In this document: in pieces, positions 1-5,240 of the stretch
Position numbering within the stretch: the stretch's first letter is position 1
Layout of the letters: every line of letters starts with the position of its first letter
Source: Oscillospiraceae bacterium
GTDB taxonomy: Bacteria; Bacillota; Clostridia; Oscillospirales; Ruminococcaceae
Assembly: GCA_016297165.1 (NCBI GenBank)
Contig: JAEDHF010000108.1
Coordinates: 1 to 6,163, forward strand
Direction: 5' to 3'
DNA: 6,163 bases
Made by a program: the position numbers and the translations under genes
The notes under the pieces: generated by a model
Told to the model about the DNA's origin: nothing
Seen by the model: only the letters and a program-made list of their open reading frames with translations
The model's database searches: none

Positions 1-107
1 GTGTGTGCGCCTTAAAATCACACGAAGTGCGATTTTAAGGCAACTCAAAGCCTGATTTTCAGGCTTTGAGGCAATAATCGTCCTGCGGACAGTTACCCAG
101 CACACAC
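1..107 (-). repeat. Cloverleaf-like nested inverted-repeat element (possible MITE/REP-like repeat or structured RNA)
   Basis: Seen directly: GTGTGTGC at 1-8 is the exact reverse complement of GCACACAC at 100-107. Between them lie three hairpins: 10-19 with 31-40 (10 bp, continued by CAC/GTG at 21-23/27-29 after one A/C position), 44-55 with 59-70 (perfect 12 bp, 3-base loop) and 80-83 with 87-90 (4 bp, extendable to 75-83/87-95 with one wobble and one mismatch). On the minus strand the A/C position at 20/30 becomes a G-U wobble, giving a continuous 14-bp stem, so folding slightly favours RNA from the same strand as the upstream operon. That operon's last stop codon is about 20 bases away. No U-run directly follows any stem, so this is not an ordinary terminator. 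The 8-bp ends followed by TA would also suit a small non-autonomous mobile element. The left flank is outside the window, so a target duplication cannot be checked. The structure is certain; the identity is unknown. Confidence 0.7.
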
Positions 108-126
108 TAGTTATTCTTCAAATTTT

Positions 127-1536
127 TTACTGAACGTCATTTTCGTCGAAAAGGTCTCCGCATTCGGGGCAGAACTTCGGAGGCTTTTCGGGATCGGCGG
201 GAACCCATCCACACTTGTCGCACTTATACTTCTTAGGAGCGGCAGGCTTAGGCTTTCCGCATTCAGCACAGAATTTCGTAGAATTAACGGAGCCGCATTC
301 ACAGGTCCAATCCTTAGCAGCAGATGCTGCAGGCTCTGCTGAGCCCTTCTTAGCGCCGCAGTTGCTGCAGAAATTTGTTGTGTTGGTTGCGCCGCAGCTA
401 CATGTCCAGCTTTCAGGAGGAGCAGGTTTCTTGTTTCCGCAGTTAGAGCAGAAATTAGCCGTATTTGTTGCGCCGCAGGAGCATTTCCATGCGTTAGGGT
501 CGGGCTGCATGGGCTGCTGAGTAGGCTGAGGAGTGCCATAACTATTCATAAGGTTAGCGCCCATATTCATCATCTGACCCATTCCCATAACGCCCATCAT
601 ACCGCCGCCGGAGCCTTCGTTTGAGCCCATAGCCTCGATGCCTGCTGCAATGCTCTTATTCATCATAGCGCGCTGAACGCTGGGGTCAAGCTGTGTATCT
701 GCTTCAAGTCTTGCAGCAAGACGTTTTTCAGACTTAGGATCGAGAGTAACAGGACCGCCAAGGGCAATATTTGTGATAGTAAAGCCTCTCTGCTGCCAGT
801 TGTCAGCAGTAGCGGCTCTTGTTTCTGCGGTAAGAGCAGGTAATTCCTGCTGTATTCTTGCATACATAACACCCTTACTTGAAAGCGCATTAAGACCTGC
901 AAGTAAAGCCTGTGTAAATTCGCCCTTGTACTGTTCATTAGCGAAAATATCATTAGCATATACATCACCGGCGTTTACACCCTTTGCACATACTTCGGTG
1001 TAGAATTTTACTGCCATTTCAGCGTCGGCAATCTGAATTTCAAATGTACCGAAGCAGCGTAAATCAACGGTGGTATTGTAATGAGGGTCGAAGTAGGGCA
1101 TAGCCACGGGTGTGCCGAACTTGATTCCGGGGATTTTCTGAAGGTTGATATATACGACCTTCTGTTCGGTAGAGGGAGTACCGCCGTATGTAAAACGTCT
1201 GATGAGCTCCTTGGCTGATTCCTTGATATCTCCTGCGAAAATCGAAGGAGCAGAAGAGTTGTCAAGCTTATACTGACCGGGTTCCGTAACAACGTTTGTA
1301 ATCTTACCGTTATCAATAGTAAGCATACAGGTATTGGCTTCAACATTTATCAGGGAGCCGTTGCTGATATAGTTGTCGGTTCCTTTTGTGTTGCTTGTTC
1401 TTGCGGAATCGGAATGCATTCTTGTACCGACCTTTAAGAGAGTCTTGTTATCGATAGCACCACAATGAATGGCTTCCTTCCAGGTATCTGCAAGTGTGCC
1501 GCTTAAAGAGCCGATTGCTGCTTTAATAAGTCCCAT
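127..1536 (-). CDS. SPFH-domain (virion core/YdjI-like) protein with four C-terminal zinc ribbons
   Basis: This is a 469-aa soluble protein with no transmembrane helix. Residues 1-25 could form an amphipathic helix. Residues about 25-290 resemble the bacterial SPFH/Band-7 'virion core protein' group (YdjI type), including the region near 130-170 and an Ala/Glu-rich helical stretch around 230-285. A Met/Gly-rich linker follows (303-330, nine Met). Four CxC- or CxxC-type zinc ribbons come next, with Cys at 352/354/363/366, 379/381/390/393, 412/414/423/426 and 439/442/456/459. It is the last gene of a three-gene operon, 55 bases after the Tim44-like gene. The ATG is preceded by AAAGGA with about 10 bases of spacing. 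In the family, SPFH proteins assemble at membranes; B. subtilis YdjI is linked to PspA-related membrane stress. From its neighbours it probably depends on the two upstream membrane proteins for docking. The zinc ribbons may mediate that contact, which is inference. The name 'virion core protein' is historical and does not imply a phage origin. Confidence 0.9.
   Translation of the reverse strand: MGLIKAAIGSLSGTLADTWKEAIHCGAIDNKTLLKVGTRMHSDSARTSNTKGTDNYISNGSLINVEANTCMLTIDNGKITNVVTEPGQYKLDNSSAPSIFAGDIKESAKELIRRFTYGGTPSTEQKVVYINLQKIPGIKFGTPVAMPYFDPHYNTTVDLRCFGTFEIQIADAEMAVKFYTEVCAKGVNAGDVYANDIFANEQYKGEFTQALLAGLNALSSKGVMYARIQQELPALTAETRAATADNWQQRGFTITNIALGGPVTLDPKSEKRLAARLEADTQLDPSVQRAMMNKSIAAGIEAMGSNEGSGGGMMGVMGMGQMMNMGANLMNSYGTPQPTQQPMQPDPNAWKCSCGATNTANFCSNCGNKKPAPPESWTCSCGATNTTNFCSNCGAKKGSAEPAASAAKDWTCECGSVNSTKFCAECGKPKPAAPKKYKCDKCGWVPADPEKPPKFCPECGDLFDENDVQ
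148..489 (-). repeat. Tandem zinc-ribbon coding repeats
   Basis: Four zinc-ribbon units are encoded in tandem at about 427-489, 346-408, 247-309 and 148-228. Units 1 and 2 are near copies at the protein level (18 of 21 residues equal), unit 3 has the same spacing but has diverged, and unit 4 is a longer variant with a proline-rich knuckle. The gradient suggests recent duplication of units 1 and 2. Units are separated by Ala/Pro/Lys-rich linkers. Confidence 0.8.
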
Positions 1537-1591
1537 AGTAATTAAGTCCTTTCTTGGTATAAATTTGAGGCATTACGCCTTTGTCACTTTA

Positions 1592-2332
1592 TCAGATAAA
1601 TTCAAAGCTGTTAGCCAGCCAGATTTTATCAATAACCTGTGTTACACCCGTACCGCAGTAGGGGCAGAAGGTTTCGCCCTTCGCGGAGCGGATAGGAGCG
1701 CCGCAGTTAGGGCAGTTATCGGTAAATACGGAAGAATTGTTGTCGTCATTAAGCTCGGTACCGCAGACAAGTGTGATTCTTCCTGCAAGCTGTTTAAGTG
1801 CTTTATCGGTTTCCTTTTTCCCTATAAAATAATGCAGGCACTGGAAAGAAATTTCAAAGGCAACCTGTGCAGCATCAGAGGTATTCTTATAGTCGGAAAC
1901 AGACATTCTGTGAATCTTAAGGTCGTCGAAGCATTCTCTTAAGCCTTTTCCCTTATTATCGTTAATAATATGCTTGACATTCTGTGTAAGACTATCCGAC
2001 GCCTTAATCAGCAGGGAAGTATCCTCAGCCTCTATTGAGTCCAGGATAGATTTGAAGGAGCTTTTAGCCATTTCCTCAAACTGCTCATAATTAGTTTCGG
2101 GGAAATCTCTTAGAAGCTTAGGCTTATATACTGCCGCAAGGTTAGAAATCGCTTTCGGAGTTGTAGTTTCTTCCTTTAGTCCCTTAGAAATTAAATCGGC
2201 AGTTTCCCCAAGCCCCATGTTAAGATACTTTCTTGTTACACTATTAAGCTTATGCTTTATTATTGTGACAAGAATGAATATTGCCAAGGCTATTATGCCT
2301 ATTACAATTAGCGTTGTAATTATAGCATCCAT
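1592..2332 (-). CDS. Membrane-anchored Tim44-like protein with C-terminal zinc ribbon (YdjH-like)
   Basis: This is a 246-aa protein. Residues 4-25 are a strongly hydrophobic membrane helix followed by a basic stretch (K26, K28, R34, K35), predicting the bulk of the protein in the cytoplasm. Residues about 60-195 resemble a Tim44-like domain, a fold of mitochondrial Tim44 and of many bacterial membrane-tethered proteins. A zinc ribbon follows with Cys at 207, 210, 223 and 226, then a short hydrophobic tail containing W238 and F243. The ATG has GGAAG about 6 bases upstream, and the gene starts 11 bases after the preceding gene's stop, so the two are co-transcribed and probably translationally linked. 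The zinc ribbon and tail closely resemble those of the upstream gene (both begin NCPNCGAP and end with V-T...W-L...F), so the two are paralogues and may form a heteromer. The Tim44 assignment comes from pattern and context rather than a profile search. Its precise function is unknown. Confidence 0.85.
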   Translation of the reverse strand: MDAIITTLIVIGIIALAIFILVTIIKHKLNSVTRKYLNMGLGETADLISKGLKEETTTPKAISNLAAVYKPKLLRDFPETNYEQFEEMAKSSFKSILDSIEAEDTSLLIKASDSLTQNVKHIINDNKGKGLRECFDDLKIHRMSVSDYKNTSDAAQVAFEISFQCLHYFIGKKETDKALKQLAGRITLVCGTELNDDNNSSVFTDNCPNCGAPIRSAKGETFCPYCGTGVTQVIDKIWLANSFEFI

Positions 2333-2343
2333 TTTATCTTCCG

Positions 2344-3348
2344 TTACTGATTGTTATTGTCGTTTTTATTCTTATCCTCGGGAGAATCGGGAATTCTTAT
2401 TCCGTCGTCCTTTGTATCGTCGCGTACTGTCATAAAGTCACTGAGCACCCAGCTGTAAAGACCGGTTGTAACAGTAGAGCCGCAGTATTCACAAACTCCT
2501 GTGCTTGAAATCTCGAGGGGAGCGCCGCAGTTCGGACAGTTGTGACCCTGCATATCATCAGAGCCGCTCTTTGTGAGAACACCTACTGTTCTCATAAACT
2601 TCATCTTATAACGGAAATCCCAGCGTGTATTCTTATCGCCTCTTATTATATTGCCTGTTTTTTCATCAGTCTGGTAGTCAATAAAGCGGGCATTAAGATA
2701 AACCGTAAGATATTCGTACTGTTCGTCCTTTACATAGCTTGTAAGATATGCCGTGTTGATAGCGATGCTTTCATAGTGGTAGATAACGCCCTGATCGATT
2801 TTGGACTGAACCTGCTTTGCTGTTGTATTATAAAGGTTATTATGTAAAACAGGTTTTACAGGAGTTAAGTCACGGTTGCACCATGCAGTCTGAATATCAA
2901 TATATACGTCTTTAGTAAAGGCAGTAAAATCGTCGGCAGTAAAATTCGGGTCGTGTTTCTTGATAATCTGTTCGATTTCACGGGTTCTGTCGGGAAGGAT
3001 TACTTTTAGTCCCTGACCACCGTTGGCAGGTCTTACACCGCCGCCGACAGGTGTATTGCCGCCGCCTTGTCCTTTATTCTTACTTAAGATAGTTCCGATA
3101 ACAATTATTACTACGACAATTATTATGGGTAAAAGCCAGCCGCCGCCACCGCCGCTTCCGCCGCCGTTATACGAATCCCCGTAATATGTAGTAGAGCCGC
3201 CGAAATCCCAATCGTCGTCGCTTCCAAAATCACTGCTGCCGAAATCACTGTAATCGTAGTCGTTTGCGTCAAAGGCGCCGCCTACTACACAGAAAGAGCA
3301 AATCGCCACAAGAACGACTGCAAGTATAACTGCAATTTTCTTTTTCAA
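2344..3348 (-). CDS. Signal-peptide, Tim44-like, zinc-ribbon membrane protein (YdjG-like), TTG start
   Basis: This is a 334-aa protein when started at TTG 3346-3348. A good signal peptide or first membrane helix covers residues 1-25 (MKKK then a hydrophobic core, possible cleavage after GGA). An Asp/Ser/Gly/Tyr-rich stretch at 26-70 has ten Asp and no basic residue. A glycine run precedes a second membrane helix (71-88). The cytoplasmic part has a Gly-rich linker, a Tim44-like domain (about 118-260), a zinc ribbon (Cys 271, 274, 286, 289) and an acidic, Asn-rich tail. The TTG start is chosen because GGGAGG ends 8 bases upstream and the signal peptide then begins at MKKK. An in-frame ATG at 3400-3402 lies inside the promoter spacer, upstream of the predicted transcription start. 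It is the first gene of the operon with the Tim44-like and SPFH genes. The likely role is membrane anchor or envelope sensor for the SPFH complex, inferred from architecture and the similarity of the operon to B. subtilis ydjGHI. Confidence 0.85.
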   Translation of the reverse strand: MKKKIAVILAVVLVAICSFCVVGGAFDANDYDYSDFGSSDFGSDDDWDFGGSTTYYGDSYNGGGSGGGGGWLLPIIIVVVIIVIGTILSKNKGQGGGNTPVGGGVRPANGGQGLKVILPDRTREIEQIIKKHDPNFTADDFTAFTKDVYIDIQTAWCNRDLTPVKPVLHNNLYNTTAKQVQSKIDQGVIYHYESIAINTAYLTSYVKDEQYEYLTVYLNARFIDYQTDEKTGNIIRGDKNTRWDFRYKMKFMRTVGVLTKSGSDDMQGHNCPNCGAPLEISSTGVCEYCGSTVTTGLYSWVLSDFMTVRDDTKDDGIRIPDSPEDKNKNDNNNQ

Positions 3349-3356
3349 AATGAGAA

Positions 3357-3362
3357 CCTCCC
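3357..3362 (-). promoter_or_regulatory. Ribosome binding site that fixes the TTG start
   Basis: Read on the minus strand, GGGAGG is followed by 8 bases and then TTG AAA AAG AAA. It is the only strong Shine-Dalgarno sequence near the 5' end of this gene and points to TTG at 3348. The upstream in-frame ATG (3402) has no comparable site. Confidence 0.85.
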
Positions 3363-3392
3363 GAACGTAATATAAGAGATATATTCTAATAT

Positions 3393-3421
3393 ATATTAAC
3401 ATTTTTACACTAATTTGTCAA
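3393..3421 (-). promoter_or_regulatory. Sigma-A-type promoter of the SPFH/Tim44 operon
   Basis: On the minus strand a perfect -35 box TTGACA (3416-3421) is followed by a 17-base spacer and a TAATAT -10 box (3393-3398, 4 of 6 consensus). Transcription would start near 3386, leaving a leader of about 38 bases before the TTG start. AT-rich sequence surrounds it. No obvious operator is seen next to it. Confidence 0.7.
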
Positions 3422-3457
3422 TATAAATGAGAGAAAAAAGAAGATATTTGATAGTAT

Positions 3458-3486
3458 TTGACAAATAGTACAGTCATTTTTCTAAA
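3458..3486 (+). promoter_or_regulatory. Weak candidate second promoter upstream of xylB
   Basis: TTGACA at 3458-3463 is followed after 17 bases by TCTAAA (3481-3486), which matches the -10 consensus at only 4 of 6 positions. It faces xylB and lies about 58 bases upstream of the better promoter. It may be a minor promoter or chance in AT-rich sequence. Confidence 0.3.
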
Positions 3487-3515
3487 TGCAGCAGCACGCT
3501 ATATTGCAAAAATGA

Positions 3516-3544
3516 TTGACAAAGCATTGAATTTATACTATAAT
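3516..3544 (+). promoter_or_regulatory. Perfect-consensus sigma-A promoter of xylB
   Basis: TTGACA (3516-3521), exactly 17 bases, then TATAAT (3539-3544): both boxes match the vegetative sigma factor consensus at every base with optimal spacing. The predicted start is near 3551, about 45 bases before the chosen ATG. Such a strong promoter would need repression to be controlled, which fits the cre-like operator that begins at the predicted start. Confidence 0.88.
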
Positions 3545-3551
3545 GTACTTA

Positions 3552-3565
3552 TGTAAACGGTTTCA
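3552..3565 (+). promoter_or_regulatory. cre-like operator (CcpA or other LacI-family repressor) at the xylB transcription start
   Basis: TGTAAACGGTTTCA satisfies every position of the cre consensus TGWNANCGNTNWCA, including the central CG. It begins just after the predicted +1, a position where a bound repressor would block initiation or early elongation. It overlaps a second symmetric element, ACGGT-TTC-ACCGT (3557-3569), which might be the real operator of a dedicated regulator. The expected effect is catabolite repression of xylulokinase when preferred sugars are present. The match is seen; the binding protein is inferred. Confidence 0.7.
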
Positions 3566-3595
3566 CCGTAATTTTTCTTGAAAGGGATTATGATT

Positions 3596-5119
3596 ATGTC
3601 TTATATTTTAGGCGTTGATATCGGTACCTCGGGTACTAAAACTGTATTATTCTGTGAGGATGGAACTCCCTTAGCCTCCGCTACATACGAATATCCTCTT
3701 TATACACCTCATAACGGTTATGCAGAGCAGGATCCGATGGACTGGTGGAATGCTTCCGTTAACGGCATTACCGATGTTATAAGGGAAAGCGGTATTCCTG
3801 CTTCCGAGATAAAGGGTATCGGTCTTTCCGGTCAGATGCATGGACTTGTTATGCTTGACGCAGAGGGAAAGGTTATAAGAAACAGCATTATATGGTGTGA
3901 CCAGCGTACAGGCAAGGAAGTAGTTGAGATTACCGAAAAGGTCGGAAGGGACAGACTTGTTGAAATTACAGCAAACCCTGCCATTACCGGTTTTACTGCC
4001 GCTAAAATAATGTGGATAAAGAACAACGAGCCTCGTAATTACGAAAAATGTAAGCATATTCTCCTTCCTAAGGATTTCATCAGATATATGCTGACAGGCG
4101 AGTTTGCTACCGAGGTTTCCGACGCTTCGGGTATGCAGCTTCTCGATATTCCTAAGCGCTGTTGGTCCGATGAGGTACTCGAAAAGCTCGGAATAGATAA
4201 GGCTCTTCTTCCTAAGGTTTACGAGAGCCCCGAAATTACAGGTCAGATAACAAAGAAGGTTGCAGAGCTTACAGGACTTTGCGAGGGCACTCCCGTTGTA
4301 GGCGGTGCAGGAGACAATGCGGCTGCTGCTGTGGGAACGGGTGTTGTTGAGGATGGAACAGCATTCACAACAATCGGATCCAGCGGCGTTGTATTCGCCC
4401 ATACCTCCGATATTTCCATTGATAAGAAGGGAAGAGTTCATACCTTCTGCTGCGCTGTACCCGGCTGCTGGCACGTTATGGGTGTAACCCAGAGCGCAGG
4501 TCTTTCCCTCAAATGGTTCAGGGATAATCTTTGCTGGAGTGAAATGGAAACTGCAATCAATATGGGAGTTGACCCCTATTACCTTACCGATAAGGCGGCT
4601 ATGGAGGTTCCGATTGGCGCAAACAGACTGCTTTATCTTCCTTATCTTAACGGCGAACGTACTCCTCATCTGGATCCCAATGCAAGAGGCGCTTTTATCG
4701 GTCTTTCAACAATGCATAAGAAAAAGGATATGATCCGAGCGGTTATGGAAGGCGTTTCCTATTCTCTTCGTGACTGTGTTGAGGTTATGAGAGAAATGAA
4801 TATAAACGTAAGCGATATGATGGCCTGCGGAGGCGGCGGAAGCTCCCCCTTATGGAGACAGATGCTTGCAGACCTTTACAGCTGCCCAGTAAAGACAACT
4901 CAGAATAAGGAAGGCCCCGCTCTCGGCGTCGCTCTCCTTGCGGCAGTAGGTACGGGCATCTACAGCAGCGTTCCCGAAGCCTGCCATGCTGTTATTTCTG
5001 CCGACAAGGTACAGAACCCTATTGCCGAGAATACTGCGGAATATGAAAAATTCTACGGCTTCTATAAAAAGCTTTATCCTGTATTAAAGGATAGCTTTAC
5101 CGATTTGTCCAGGCTATAA
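3596..5119 (+). CDS. xylB: Xylulokinase
   Basis: Phosphorylates D-xylulose to D-xylulose 5-phosphate with ATP, the cytoplasmic step that feeds xylose and arabinose carbon into the pentose phosphate or phosphoketolase routes. This is a full-length FGGY kinase of 507 aa. Seen: N-terminal ATPase-fold motif GVDIGTSGTK with D8; the substrate-loop motif GQMHGLV (M81, H82) typical of xylulokinases; WCDQR (100-104); LLPKD and TGEFATEVSDASG; the catalytic Asp D240 in GGAGDNAAA; the GSSGVV phosphate loop (261-266); the LPYLNGERTPH motif (348-358); and the C-terminal adenosine-binding GGGGSSPLWRQMLAD (412-426). Colinear similarity with E. coli XylB is strong. ATG 3596 is chosen because AAAGGG (3581-3586) lies about 9 bases upstream. 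ATG 3590 is too close to that site, and TTG 3578 precedes it. The gene has its own promoter, operator and terminator, with no xylA or transporter adjacent. Some family members act on related ketoses, but the motifs favour xylulose. Confidence 0.95.
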   Translation: MSYILGVDIGTSGTKTVLFCEDGTPLASATYEYPLYTPHNGYAEQDPMDWWNASVNGITDVIRESGIPASEIKGIGLSGQMHGLVMLDAEGKVIRNSIIWCDQRTGKEVVEITEKVGRDRLVEITANPAITGFTAAKIMWIKNNEPRNYEKCKHILLPKDFIRYMLTGEFATEVSDASGMQLLDIPKRCWSDEVLEKLGIDKALLPKVYESPEITGQITKKVAELTGLCEGTPVVGGAGDNAAAAVGTGVVEDGTAFTTIGSSGVVFAHTSDISIDKKGRVHTFCCAVPGCWHVMGVTQSAGLSLKWFRDNLCWSEMETAINMGVDPYYLTDKAAMEVPIGANRLLYLPYLNGERTPHLDPNARGAFIGLSTMHKKKDMIRAVMEGVSYSLRDCVEVMREMNINVSDMMACGGGGSSPLWRQMLADLYSCPVKTTQNKEGPALGVALLAAVGTGIYSSVPEACHAVISADKVQNPIAENTAEYEKFYGFYKKLYPVLKDSFTDLSRL

Positions 5120-5139
5120 TCGATAATATTAGAATTTCT

Positions 5140-5173
5140 GAACAGCGTCCTCGGGCGCTGTTCTTTTTTTCTT
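5140..5173 (+). terminator. Rho-independent terminator of xylB
   Basis: GAACAGCG (5140-5147) pairs exactly with CGCTGTTC (5156-5163). A further U-G and C-G pair bring the stem to about 10 bp with a 4-base CUCG loop. It is followed by a T-rich run (5164-5173) with seven consecutive T. It starts 20 bases after the xylB stop and isolates xylB from the next gene. The opposite strand lacks a T-run, so it acts in one direction. Confidence 0.92.
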
Positions 5174-5178
5174 TAAGC

Positions 5179-5212
5179 TTGTCATAACCCGTACAGCCTC
5201 TGAATATATATT
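5179..5212 (+). promoter_or_regulatory. Tentative promoter region of the SPOCS-domain gene
   Basis: The 67 bases between the xylB terminator and the next start must hold a promoter if the terminator is efficient. TTGTCA (5179-5184) with the AT-rich GAATATATATT (5202-5212) is a poor sigma-A match. TCATAA (5182-5187) with TATATATT (5205-5212) loosely resembles the sporulation mother-cell sigma-E pattern, but its spacing is about 2 bases too long. Neither reading is firm. A sporulation-type promoter would fit the encoded protein. Confidence 0.25.
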
Positions 5213-5240
5213 TCTTGAAAAATATAAACGGAGGTACTCT

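Noticed and set aside
1..107. Reading the left-edge hairpins as a tRNA or a simple operon terminator
   Set aside because: The arms are too long and there is no T-loop or anticodon-arm geometry for a tRNA. No U-run directly follows any stem on the minus strand, and the T-run at 123-128 lies 15 bases from the last stem on the plus strand.
111..539. 142-codon minus-strand frame inside the 3' end of the SPFH gene
   Set aside because: It is an out-of-frame, Leu/Ala/Ser-rich reading of the zinc-ribbon repeats, whose Cys pattern is clear in the other frame.
1568..1580. Small AGGC/GCCT hairpin between the Tim44-like and SPFH genes
   Set aside because: It has only four base pairs and no T-run on the minus strand, so it is too weak for a terminator. 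The genes are best read as one operon.
1469..1942. Plus-strand open frame of 157 codons across the junction of the SPFH and Tim44-like genes
   Set aside because: It overlaps two well-supported minus-strand genes and their intergenic ribosome binding site, and its product shows no recognisable domain.
3578..3595. Earlier xylB starts at TTG 3578 or ATG 3590
   Set aside because: TTG lies upstream of the ribosome binding site and ATG 3590 sits only about 3 bases after it. ATG 3596 has proper spacing and begins at the conserved kinase N-terminus.
3671..4669. Long open frame on the minus strand (332 codons) antisense to xylB
   Set aside because: It lies entirely within the convincingly conserved xylB frame, its product shows no recognisable domain, and no ribosome binding site was noted. 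It is a codon-bias shadow.
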